The position numbers and the translations under genes were made by a program. Positions 26,087 to 34,617 of a DNA stretch of 64,000 nt are shown one piece after another. The notes under the pieces are model-generated. The model worked only from the letters and a program-made list of their open reading frames with translations. It was not told the DNA's origin and did no database searches. The stretch comes from CAYUET01 sp964443875 (lineage in GTDB: Bacteria > Auribacterota > JAFGBW01): NCBI GenBank assembly GCA_964443875.1, contig CAYUET010000013.1, positions 1-64,000 on the forward strand, in the 5' to 3' direction. Each line of letters opens with the position of its first letter. Within the stretch, counting starts at the first letter, position 1.

Positions 26087-27182
26087 TTACTTCTTCCATT
26101 TCAAAAAAGCGTCTATAAAAAGATCAATTTCTCCATCCATAACAGCCTGAACATTACCGGTTTCCTCTTTAGTCCGGTGATCCTTCACCATCTGGTAAGG
26201 GGTAAAAACATAGGAACGTATCTGACTACCCCAGCCGATGTCCTGTTTTTCACCATATTCCTTATTTTGTTCGGCTTTTTTATCATTTTCAATTTTCTCA
26301 TAAAGTTTTGCCTTGAGAATTCTTAATGCAGTGGCCTTGTTTTTATGCTGAGAACGCTCAGACTGGCAGGTCACAATAATATTTGAAGGGATATGAGTAA
26401 TCCGGACAGCTGAATCCGTTGTATTGATATGCTGCCCCCCTGCTCCGCTGGAACGGAAGGTGTCAATTTTCAGCTCTTCTTCCTTGATTTCAATTTTTAT
26501 ATCATCGTTCAGTTCCGCGGATACGGCAACCGAAGCAAAAGATGTATGTCTGCGGCTGTTGGAATCAAAAGGCGAAATCCGCACAAGCCTGTGCACCCCG
26601 ATTTCCGCTTTCATAAAGCCAAAAGCATTCCTGCCCTTGATTAAAAAAGTCGTATTTTTAATACCCGCTTCTTCCCCGGGTAAAAGGTCAAACATTTCCG
26701 TTTTATAGCCTCGTATATCCGCCCAGCGCTGATACATACGCAAAAGCATGCTGACCCAGTCACAGGATTCAGTACCGCCTGCCCCGGCATTGATACTCAC
26801 AATCGCATTGCAGGAATCAAATTTTCCGTTGAGTTTGGCCTTAAGCTCATTCTCAACCAGTTCTTTTTCAAAAAGAGCAATTTCGCTTTCAAATTCCAGC
26901 AGATGTTCCTCGTCATTTTCCTCTTTCAGCATTTGAAAATATTCAATGTAATCAAGCATTTCATTCGTCATTTTCTGATAAGGGCCCACAATTACCTTGA
27001 TTTCTGAAAGTCTCGAAACCGTCTGCTGGGCCTTTTCCCTGTTATCCCAGAATCCGGGATTCGTCAGCTCCTGTTCAATCTGCTGAGACTCATGAAGCAA
27101 GCCCTGTATGTCAAAGAAACCTCCCGAGTTCATCAACTCTCACCTGGTATTCCCTGATTTTATCTTCCAATAAAAAATCCAT
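26087..27182 (-). CDS. prfB: Peptide chain release factor 2, expressed by programmed +1 frameshift
   Basis: RF2 ends translation at UGA and UAA codons. The body carries the GGQ loop (SSGAGGQHIN) that triggers hydrolysis of peptidyl-tRNA, and the SPFDSN recognition motif that distinguishes RF2 from RF1. The gene is split: a 23-codon frame opens at the ATG at 27182 behind AAAGGA and stops at an in-frame TGA (27113-27111); the rest is in the +1 frame, resuming at GAC. The joint GGGAGG-TTT-CTT-TGA-C is the standard autoregulatory frameshift site. The full product is about 364 residues, normal for RF2. It lies 13 bp after yqeY. Confidence 0.97.
27110..27125 (-). other. prfB +1 programmed frameshift signal
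   Basis: GGGAGG acts as an internal Shine-Dalgarno, followed by exactly 3 nt and then CTT TGA C. When RF2 is scarce the ribosome slips from CTT to TTT and continues in the +1 frame. Spacing and slip codon equal the E. coli arrangement. Confidence 0.95.
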
Positions 27183-27195
27183 CGTATCCTTTTTC

Positions 27196-27642
27196 CTATT
27201 TTAAAATAGAGGCGATAATCATTTGAATTTCTTTTCCATCCGCACGGCCCCCTGTCTTAGCCAGGGCGAGCTTTATTGCCTGTCCCATCTGCTTTTTTTC
27301 AGAAAAACCATTTTCTTTGATAACCGTATCCACAATACTTTTCAGTTCTTCGTGTGTAATCTGAGCGGGAAGATACTTCATTAAAATGGCATTTTCCAGC
27401 TTTTCCTTGTCAGCCAGATCATTTCTTTTGGCATCCGTATATTGCTGAATGGAATCATTCCTCTGCTTGATCATCTTCTTCATGACTGCAAAACAATCTT
27501 CATCGGTTAAAATTTCAAGTTTTTTCTCAATCTGATAATATTTTACCTGAGATTTAAACTGCCTGAGTACATCCAGCGTCAGCTGATTTTTTTCCTTCAT
27601 GGCATTTTTCAAATCTTCTGTAATCTGACTTTCCAGACTCAT
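27196..27642 (-). CDS. GatB/YqeY domain protein
   Basis: A 148-residue cytoplasmic protein, all helical, matching YqeY: LKNAMKEKNQLTLDVLRQFKSQVKYYQIEKK, then EKLENAILMKYLPAQIT and MGQAIKLALAKTGGRADGKEIQMIIASIL. The domain is shared with the C-terminus of GatB in tRNA-dependent amidotransferases, but its own role is not settled. It has a perfect AAGGAGG ribosome site 4 nt before the ATG and is followed 13 bp later by prfB, so it is part of a translation-related operon. Confidence 0.92.
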   Translation of the reverse strand: MSLESQITEDLKNAMKEKNQLTLDVLRQFKSQVKYYQIEKKLEILTDEDCFAVMKKMIKQRNDSIQQYTDAKRNDLADKEKLENAILMKYLPAQITHEELKSIVDTVIKENGFSEKKQMGQAIKLALAKTGGRADGKEIQMIIASILK

Positions 27643-27833
27643 ACATCCTCCTTAAGCTATTCGTCTACACCGTAATTTGTTGTAAGAACATAATGGTGTA
27701 TATTTTTATTTAGAGTATAAAAAAAAACTTCTGTAAAGAAGATTAAAAAATTTAAAAAAATTCTCCTGAAAAATCATTCCAAAATTGAGAGCGGAGGATC
27801 AATCGAAAAAAGCATTTAATATAAAGTTAAAAA

Positions 27834-28265
27834 TCAAAAACGGATTCTTTTTTTTAATATCTGGTAAGCCTGAGTGATCTCTTCAATCTTTTGAGAAGCC
27901 CTACTTTCCTCAGGTTTTCCCCGGTATAAATCCGGGTGATAGAGTTTCACTAGTTTCCTGTAGGACTGGACAATCTTCTCCCTTCCAGCGCCGACTCTTA
28001 CTCCTAAAATTCTATAGGCCTTAATCAGCTCGCGGCTCTCGTCATTTCTGTTTTCATGCGCAGCCCTTTCATTTTTCTCATCATCCTTCTCTTTTTCATA
28101 CCGGGTAAACAAATTATCGAGTTGCCGATTAAGCTTTATTTTTTTTAATTTGTCCGATATAGATATAAAAAGTAAAAAAAGAGGCAGGGAAACAAAAATC
28201 CAGAAGGGATTCTGTTCCAAAAACAGTTTCACCGCATTATAAATGATAGTTGAACTTTCAAACAT
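27834..28265 (-). CDS. Membrane-anchored J-domain protein
   Basis: A 143-residue protein. Residues about 10-35 form a TM helix (FWIFVSLPLFLLFISI), residues 40-75 are charged linker, and from about 80 a J domain follows: AYRILGVRVGAGREKIVQSYRKLVKLYHPDL with an intact HPD tripeptide, then the final helix EEITQAYQILK. J domains stimulate DnaK ATPase; this one would recruit a Hsp70 to the inner membrane. I start it at the ATG at 28265 rather than an upstream TTG. It is divergent from the small membrane gene before dsbD, the two starts lying only a few bases apart. Confidence 0.82.
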   Translation of the reverse strand: MFESSTIIYNAVKLFLEQNPFWIFVSLPLFLLFISISDKLKKIKLNRQLDNLFTRYEKEKDDEKNERAAHENRNDESRELIKAYRILGVRVGAGREKIVQSYRKLVKLYHPDLYRGKPEESRASQKIEEITQAYQILKKRIRF

Positions 28266-28270
28266 CGCAG

Positions 28271-28516
28271 ATGGATATGTCAAAAAATAAAAACAAAATC
28301 CAGCAGAATTATCAGGCCCTGGTGTTTATCATTCATTCTTGCGCCGCAGCCCTATTTTTAATTCTGCTCTATGAAAAAACATGCTCTCTTTTCAAGCTGA
28401 ATCTGCCATGCCCTGATTTTTCAGACGGACACTACCTGAGCTTTCTTCTGATACTTGGCTTTGCCTATTTCAGACTATACTGGGATTATATCAAAAATAA
28501 ACGATGGAACTCCTGA
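28271..28516 (+). CDS. Small two-span membrane protein, coupled to dsbD
   Basis: A protein of about 81 residues with two hydrophobic spans (ALVFIIHSCAAALFLILLY and YLSFLLILGFAYFRLYW) and basic ends. No motif names a function. An alternative ATG is at 28277. Its stop overlaps the dsbD start as TGATG, indicating translational coupling, so it may assist DsbD. The two cysteines in the short loop (TCSLFKLNLPC) could be redox-active, though that is inference. Confidence 0.55.
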   Translation: MDMSKNKNKIQQNYQALVFIIHSCAAALFLILLYEKTCSLFKLNLPCPDFSDGHYLSFLLILGFAYFRLYWDYIKNKRWNS

Positions 28517-30234
28517 TGAAAAAAAATTCCACACACTCAACTTTTTCAAAACTGACTTTCTTTTTATTTCTGTTTTTTTTTCTGGCCTCTCTTCATGCTG
28601 AAGAAACATTTCAGGTAACCGCCTCCCTTGAAAAAAACTCCGACTCTGAACCTGTTCTTATTATTTCCTTCAATCCCACTACCGGATATTTCTATGCGGA
28701 TAAAATCAAGGTTGACATTGTGACTCCTGAAGAAACAACCCTCGAAGAAATGCCTTCCCCGACTCCTTCCAAAAAGCAGGATCCTTTTTTAAAACAGGAA
28801 ATCCTGGTTTACGAAACCCCTTTTCTCAAACGCTATAAAATGAACAAGTTCGCCCTTGATCAGGTTCTTTCTATAAAAGTACGCTATCAGGGATGTGAAA
28901 AAGACACCTGCTATCTGCCCGAAACAAAAAAATTCAAACTCACCATAAAAGGACCTTTAGAACCCGAATATGCTCTCCAAAAAAAATCCCTACCCCAAAG
29001 CCAAGGACAAATCCCCCCCAAAAAACAAACCGAAAAAATAACTCAGGCGGCGGATCCTGCCGTTCCAATCCTTTCTGAAAAATGGATAGCATCGGTAAAA
29101 GATTTTAAAGTACAGTTCAAAATGGTCGGATACATCCGTGCAGACGAATTCATAGAAACCATGAAAAATCCCTCCTCCCTCAATAAATTTGACTTCAGTG
29201 ACATCATCAAACGGAAAGGCCTGGTCCTTTCGATTATTCTTATTTTACTGGGCGGAGCAGCCCTTAATCTTACCCCTTGTGTTCTACCCATGATCCCTAT
29301 CAACATTGCCATTATCGGAGCTGGAGTTCATTCCAGCTCCCGTTTTTACGGCTTCCTACGGGGACTGATTTACGGAGCCGGAATCGCGCTGTCATACGGA
29401 ATTCTGGGTCTTACCGTCATATTCAGCGGGGCAACCTTCGGCATGATCAACTCAAGCCCCTGGTTCAATGCCTTTATTTCCATTGTTTTCATCATGCTCT
29501 CACTTGCCATGTTCGGAAGATTCAATCTGGATTTCTCCCGGTACCAGCCCGATCTCATCTCCCAGCGAAAAAAAAGCGGCTGGCTTCTTCCTTTGATCAT
29601 GGGGGCCTTATCCGCCCTGCTTGCAGGCGCCTGCGTGGCTCCCGTCGTCATAGCCGTACTTCTGCTCTCCTCGCAGCTTTATGCGGAAGGCCAGTATTTT
29701 GGTCTTTTTCTTCCCTTTGTTTTAGGTCTTGGAATGGCATCCCCCTGGCCCTTTGCCGGAGCAGGAATCTCCTTTCTTCCCAAACCCGGCGACTGGATGG
29801 AAAACGTAAAAAAAACATTTGCCTTCATTATTCTCCTCTTTGCTGCATATTACGGATATGAATCCTATAATTTATTTAAGAACGATTCCGCAAGCATCCG
29901 GAAACACCCGGTTACATTGCTCGAACAAGGATGGTTCCCCACCCTGGAAGAAGGATTTCAGAAAGCCGCTGAATCCAATAAGCCTGTATTTCTCGATTTC
30001 TATGCATCCTGGTGCAAAAACTGTGTTGCCATGGAAAAAACGACATTTATAAATGAAAAAGTAATTGAACATCTGAGTACTTACATCAAAATCAAATTAT
30101 CTTGCGAATATCCGAACGATCCCGCGACAAAAAAAATTCTGGAATACTTTGGGGTAATAGGGCTTCCCACCTTTATTGTTTTGAAAAAAAATAATCCGCT
30201 GCCCCTGCCTGCTGAAAAAAATTCAAATTCCTGA
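28516..30234 (+). CDS. dsbD: Thiol:disulfide interchange protein DsbD
   Basis: A 572-residue inner-membrane reductant carrier that takes electrons from thioredoxin to periplasmic DsbC/DsbG-type and cytochrome maturation partners. A signal peptide (to about residue 28) leads into the periplasmic alpha domain with C127 and C132 (YQGCEKDTC), then an eight-span membrane domain with conserved Cys in LNLTPCVLPM and AGACVAPV, and a C-terminal thioredoxin domain with the active site C500-x-x-C503 (SWCKNC). The tail after LPTFIVL is short and ends in a low-complexity PAEKNSNS. A plausible continuation lies in another frame (see findings). The start overlaps the previous gene as TGATG. Confidence 0.93.
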   Translation: MKKNSTHSTFSKLTFFLFLFFFLASLHAEETFQVTASLEKNSDSEPVLIISFNPTTGYFYADKIKVDIVTPEETTLEEMPSPTPSKKQDPFLKQEILVYETPFLKRYKMNKFALDQVLSIKVRYQGCEKDTCYLPETKKFKLTIKGPLEPEYALQKKSLPQSQGQIPPKKQTEKITQAADPAVPILSEKWIASVKDFKVQFKMVGYIRADEFIETMKNPSSLNKFDFSDIIKRKGLVLSIILILLGGAALNLTPCVLPMIPINIAIIGAGVHSSSRFYGFLRGLIYGAGIALSYGILGLTVIFSGATFGMINSSPWFNAFISIVFIMLSLAMFGRFNLDFSRYQPDLISQRKKSGWLLPLIMGALSALLAGACVAPVVIAVLLLSSQLYAEGQYFGLFLPFVLGLGMASPWPFAGAGISFLPKPGDWMENVKKTFAFIILLFAAYYGYESYNLFKNDSASIRKHPVTLLEQGWFPTLEEGFQKAAESNKPVFLDFYASWCKNCVAMEKTTFINEKVIEHLSTYIKIKLSCEYPNDPATKKILEYFGVIGLPTFIVLKKNNPLPLPAEKNSNS

Positions 30235-30256
30235 CAGACTTCCCCTCTCAGAAAAA

Positions 30257-30586
30257 CTATTTTAATCCTTTAACCAGAATAGATGAAGCAGAGGCCTGAA
30301 TATTTTTTCCGACCTTTTTATCCCCGGCCAATTTTTTGATATAACTTAATAAAGAATAACCCATAAGAGGATAAATTCCCAATCCGGCAAAAGTCAGGGA
30401 TTTCTGAAGACCATTTAAAGTTTTAATATAATGTTGATCCGTCACAAAACAAATCATGATAAAATGAAAATATTCCTTCATCATCCAAAGCAGCGCTATT
30501 ACGCATACAAGCACAAGAGAAAAGGTGCCCGCACTATTAAAATAATGCCTGAATTTCTCAAAACGAAGTTCAATTTTGTGCATCAT
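30257..30586 (-). CDS. Small two-span membrane protein of unknown function
   Basis: A 109-residue protein with a good GGGAG ribosome site 5 nt before the ATG pair. Two hydrophobic spans (FSLVLVCVIALLWMM and the GLGIYPLMGYSLL region) are separated by a polar stretch, and the N-terminus is basic. No family is recognised. It is convergent with dsbD, 22 bp away, and if the alternative dsbD tail is used the two would overlap. Confidence 0.6.
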   Translation of the reverse strand: MMHKIELRFEKFRHYFNSAGTFSLVLVCVIALLWMMKEYFHFIMICFVTDQHYIKTLNGLQKSLTFAGLGIYPLMGYSLLSYIKKLAGDKKVGKNIQASASSILVKGLK

Positions 30587-30806
30587 TTCATCTCCCTGTT
30601 CATTTTTGATACATTTTTTCGCATTTTGATATGAACAGAAATGAAATTATGCATATCGCATTCCAGGGATCATTCCATCCAGCCCCTTCTTTTACGTATT
30701 TAACTCCTATAATAAACATGGAATAAACAAATACTATTCGCTATACTCTATAAATCAGACTCCAATCTTTAATTTCAAAAAATTGAATCCGTAATGAGGA
30801 TTTCAT

Positions 30807-32249
30807 ATGAGATTAAATCTGAAACAAAAAATTATTCTGTATTCGATACTGACTAATTTGATTATTGCTTTGTCCATAGGCTGCGCACTTTATAAATATG
30901 CAGGGGAATTATATTACAAAGCATTTCTCGAAAGTAAGGAGTCCCTTGCACGATCAATAGCACTGAGTATTGATGGAGATAAACACAAAAGCTTAACCAC
31001 CCTGGAATCAAATAAAGACCCTGAATACCAGAAATATCTGAATTACCTGAATAAAATCAAGTGTCAGGAAAAATATATCACCTATCTTTTCACCCTTAAT
31101 TACGATCAGGGAAAAGACAGACTCACTTACATTGTGGATGCAGATATTCTGACATCAGACACCATCTGGATTACAACAGAATTTTTTGGCTTAGCACTTT
31201 CTATTGGAAAAGATAACAAAATCGCTGTTAAATACAACGAAATCATTTATACAAAGAACTTCGATATTTTTATAGGACGTGACAAACTCCGGCTTACAAT
31301 TGCTGAAAACGGAACGCTCTATCTCGGAGATAAAGAATTTGTTAAAATAACATCCAAAACACCTCTTATGCTGGAAGCCTTCGGAAAAAGGCTGAACATC
31401 AATGAACGCGAACTTTATTCCGAAATAACCCTCAATAACAAACCCATGGAATTATACTGCTCCTTCACCGCAAATGGAGAATCCGAGAGTATGCCCGGAG
31501 AATTTTATGCTGAATCTAAAAACATAGTTGAACGCTGCAAACAGATCATTAAAAGCGAAGAGAACACCATCATCAGGAGGGAGGCTCAGACAAGCATTTA
31601 TGGACTTAATACTTCAACAGTCTATGGGATCATCAAAGACAGCAAAGGAAAGGCGAATGGGCTTGTAGTGATCGAATTGTTTTACCGGGAAATTTCAAAT
31701 TTCAAAAGATCAATTTTATGGATATTTTTGCTTGTATCCCTTATTACATTTATTGTTACAATATCGATCACCTCCCTATTTTCAAAATACATCATTATTC
31801 CGATAAACATCCTTACTTATGGGGCAAAACAGGTTGGCGGTGGAAACCTGGACTATAAAATCGAAGTAAAAAGAACCGATGAATTCGGCGTACTGGGAAA
31901 CACCTTTAACCAGATGGTCGCCAACCTTAAAAAAGCCTACCTTGAAAATAAACAGACAAATGAAGAACTCAATGAATTCAAAAATAATCTTGAAAAACTT
32001 GTGCAAGAAAGAACCCTGCAATTAAATAAATCAAACTCAAAGTTGGGGACAGCACTTACAGAAGTAAAAAGCCTCAAAGGACTCCTTCCGATCTGCTCCT
32101 CCTGCAATAATATCCGTGACGATACAGGAACCTGGACCCATCTTGAATCCTATATCAGAGCCCATTCCCAGGCGGAATTCAGCCATGGAATCTGTCCGGA
32201 CTGTGCCCGTAAACTGTATCCCGAAATGTATAAAAATAAGCCGGTTTAA
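30807..32249 (+). CDS. HAMP-domain transmembrane receptor with Cys-rich C-terminal module
   Basis: A 480-residue protein: TM1 at about residues 10-30, a periplasmic sensor region of about 270 residues, TM2 near 305-325 (ILWIFLLVSLITFIVTI), a HAMP domain (YIIIPINILTYGAKQVGGGNL), a coiled-coil linker to residue 412, and a C-terminal module of about 55 residues with ICSSCNNIRDD, then FSHGICPDCARKLYP. Two CxxC pairs suggest a zinc ribbon. This module is found at the C-terminus of many bacterial signalling proteins, but its role is not established. No kinase, cyclase or MCP output domain is present, so the module itself may be the output. AGGA precedes the ATG by 6 nt. Confidence 0.85.
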   Translation: MRLNLKQKIILYSILTNLIIALSIGCALYKYAGELYYKAFLESKESLARSIALSIDGDKHKSLTTLESNKDPEYQKYLNYLNKIKCQEKYITYLFTLNYDQGKDRLTYIVDADILTSDTIWITTEFFGLALSIGKDNKIAVKYNEIIYTKNFDIFIGRDKLRLTIAENGTLYLGDKEFVKITSKTPLMLEAFGKRLNINERELYSEITLNNKPMELYCSFTANGESESMPGEFYAESKNIVERCKQIIKSEENTIIRREAQTSIYGLNTSTVYGIIKDSKGKANGLVVIELFYREISNFKRSILWIFLLVSLITFIVTISITSLFSKYIIIPINILTYGAKQVGGGNLDYKIEVKRTDEFGVLGNTFNQMVANLKKAYLENKQTNEELNEFKNNLEKLVQERTLQLNKSNSKLGTALTEVKSLKGLLPICSSCNNIRDDTGTWTHLESYIRAHSQAEFSHGICPDCARKLYPEMYKNKPV

Positions 32250-32451
32250 TTGATACACCCCTTGATTCTACGGATATTCGCGAGGATATTTAAGGATTGT
32301 TTTAAGAGGAACAATTTGGAAATATTTTTGAATAAGTAATAAACCCTTTAAATATTTTATTCAATCTCAATATCCCCTCTCTTCCTACTCCCAATGAATC
32401 ATGTTGAAATGATTTACATTGCAAACATTTTTTGGGATAATGACATAAATT

Positions 32452-33606
32452 ATGATGAAGATAAAAATAATACTGTTTCTATTATTATTCATGATTACCT
32501 TCTGGACGGGATACCTGATTTATACCTTCCCCGTTATAACGGCCAGGCCGGAGATCAAAAAAAACACCCCGTCAGAACCTCTACAACTCACCCCTCCCTC
32601 CCCTCAATTCACAGCCCCCGAATCCCCACCCTCACAACCTTCCCATAAGATCAAATGCCCCGTATGTTCATTCATCAACGAAAGAAAAGACCGCTACTGT
32701 TTAAACTGCACGGGGGAACTTTGGAAAATAACTCCGGAAGAATCCAACATTATCCAGCAAAAAAACAGGCAGCTTCTTCATCAGAGGAATCAAAGAGTAT
32801 CGGCCATGGTAGAAAAAGAAAAAGCATTCATTGTCAGACGTAATTTGTTTTTTTCAAGCAAGGAAGTCATTGAACGACTGAAAAAAATGGAAGGTTACAC
32901 GGACATAAAAAAAGAGGAAATGGATAATCTTCTCACAGATATAGCAAAATCTTATAACCTCATCATTCATTATACCTATGAACCTGTAGATTCTTTTTTA
33001 CAATCCCTGAAGCACGATAAAATAGAGGCTTTTGCTCCGAACTTTAAAGATGTCATTCACACACTCAATAGCGTGGATGAATTCTTTTCACCTTATCCTG
33101 CTGATCTCATCCGCAAAGAAATCCGGGATCTTTATTTTATTTCCTCTCTGAAAGTAAACGGAAAACCCGCTGCAGGGCTGGCGCTCAATGGACGAAAAAA
33201 ATTTCTTATCAGCTGTAACTCAACACACAACCGGATGGAAATTTTAAAAACATTCCATCATGAATTCACTCATCTTGTTGTGGGGCAAAACATAAAAATT
33301 TTCCCGATCTCTGAATGGCAAAAGGCCAATCCACCGGGATGGAAATACAAACAGGATTATTGGACTTCTAAAACTAAAAATAATTCAAATCAACCCGACA
33401 AAAAGTTTTTCAAGGAAGGCTTTATCCGGGAGTATGGACAGGAATCCATTGAAGAAGACATTGCGACAATATCAGAGGAACTTTTCACAGATACAGAAAA
33501 AGTCCTGACCCTTTCAAATCAATATCCTTCTCTCAATCAAAAAATAAACCTGCTGATTCAATTCTTTTCAAAACTTGGTGTGAAATTTAATATACCCGTA
33601 TCTTAG
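32452..33606 (+). CDS. Membrane-anchored zinc-ribbon metallopeptidase-like protein
   Basis: A 384-residue protein. Residues 1-25 form a TM anchor, followed by a Pro-rich linker and a zinc ribbon CPVCSF...CLNC near residues 70-85. A helical linker leads to a metallopeptidase-like core with H270-E271-x-x-H274 (FHHEFTHLVVG), the zinc-binding helix of zincin families; EDIATISEEL near 346 may hold the third ligand. This matches the broad group of putative zinc-binding metallopeptidases with HExxH and no characterised substrate. The ATG at 32452 has no clear ribosome site. It is convergent with the nuclease gene. Confidence 0.68.
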   Translation: MMKIKIILFLLLFMITFWTGYLIYTFPVITARPEIKKNTPSEPLQLTPPSPQFTAPESPPSQPSHKIKCPVCSFINERKDRYCLNCTGELWKITPEESNIIQQKNRQLLHQRNQRVSAMVEKEKAFIVRRNLFFSSKEVIERLKKMEGYTDIKKEEMDNLLTDIAKSYNLIIHYTYEPVDSFLQSLKHDKIEAFAPNFKDVIHTLNSVDEFFSPYPADLIRKEIRDLYFISSLKVNGKPAAGLALNGRKKFLISCNSTHNRMEILKTFHHEFTHLVVGQNIKIFPISEWQKANPPGWKYKQDYWTSKTKNNSNQPDKKFFKEGFIREYGQESIEEDIATISEELFTDTEKVLTLSNQYPSLNQKINLLIQFFSKLGVKFNIPVS

Positions 33607-33640
33607 CTCAGCTTGTCCGTCTACCACCACTTTGCTTCTT

Positions 33641-34495
33641 TTAAAACTTTTTAGGGCTTATCACAACTTCCACTTCCGGTTTTTCTTTATTTTCTGAAAG
33701 AAAATTCCGAAAATCATCAAGATTCTCAATTCGATTTTCCGGATCATAAATAAAACATACTAATTTATTGCAGTCCGGGTTCTGTGAATAATGTGAAATA
33801 TCGACAATTAACTGCTCTCTGATTTCTTTATCCGAGAAACCTTTACCCGTCATTTTCATTTCCAAAACAATCGATTCAGGTTTTAAAATAAAATCCATCC
33901 TTGCTGATTTCCCGGCAGAAAGAGGGGTAAAGATTTCAGGTCGAATATCATCAAAATATAGAATCAATAAAGAATGCATCAGATCCTGAACATCATATGC
34001 ATCTTTTATAACTAAAGAAGGTCTATTATCTTGTCGATGCTGCAATTGATTTACAAAGAGATGAAATCTATCCAGTATTCTTCTTAATTTCTCCATTGAA
34101 ATTTTTTCTTCATTTTTCAAACCGCAAGTTTCTTTGATTTTTATGATTTCGAGGTATTCCATATCAAGAATATCAACAAACTTATGAAATTCATTCTTAT
34201 CCCTGACAATGATTCTTATCTGACCTTCCCATCGATGCCTGCCAGCAATTAGATCAAAATTATTGATTAACTCGTGTTTTATAAGAAGTTTTGCAGCATT
34301 AAGACGTAATTCACAATATTGATCACGTGAATGAATTGAATTCACCGGCAGAAACTCCGGAAAGCGCACAAGACTGCTGAAAACCGGAATATTAATTTCA
34401 TCAGACAATTGAAATGCATCCCGAATATCAATGGAAAGATCATAAAGGGCTATAAATTTTTCACCTGTTAATTCTGATGTCCATGTAATAGACAT
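33641..34495 (-). CDS. PD-(D/E)XK nuclease, DpnII/MboI-like
   Basis: A 284-residue protein. The C-terminal half has the nuclease core RMDFILKPESIVLEMKMT, with D201, E212 and K214 in the D-x10-E-x-K spacing, preceded by DVQDLMHSLL and followed by EIREQLIVDISHYSQNPDCNKLVCFIYDP. This closely resembles the REase_DpnII-MboI domain. The N-terminal half is unassigned. By family the domain cuts DNA, and such proteins are often single-gene defence or repair nucleases. No methyltransferase or helicase lies nearby, so a classical restriction-modification pair is not seen. It may follow kamA after a 122 bp gap on the same strand. Confidence 0.75.
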   Translation of the reverse strand: MSITWTSELTGEKFIALYDLSIDIRDAFQLSDEINIPVFSSLVRFPEFLPVNSIHSRDQYCELRLNAAKLLIKHELINNFDLIAGRHRWEGQIRIIVRDKNEFHKFVDILDMEYLEIIKIKETCGLKNEEKISMEKLRRILDRFHLFVNQLQHRQDNRPSLVIKDAYDVQDLMHSLLILYFDDIRPEIFTPLSAGKSARMDFILKPESIVLEMKMTGKGFSDKEIREQLIVDISHYSQNPDCNKLVCFIYDPENRIENLDDFRNFLSENKEKPEVEVVISPKKF

Positions 34496-34617
34496 TAGCT
34501 CTTCTTCCTGGTATCCCCGTTGTAGAACTTCTTAATTTTAAATATTAAACAGATTTTTCTCCGGAGTCTCAGTTCTCCTGTAACCTACAGGTCAGGATAT
34601 TTTTTATATAAAATCTC

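Noticed and set aside
32394..32648. 84-codon plus-strand frame overlapping the metallopeptidase start
   Set aside because: It overlaps the TM anchor and Pro-rich linker of the better-supported gene in another frame and shows no features of its own.
34577..34591. CCTGTA-ACC-TACAGG hairpin considered as a kamA terminator
   Set aside because: The T-run lies on the plus-strand side, where no gene ends; as a minus-strand terminator it lacks a T tract.
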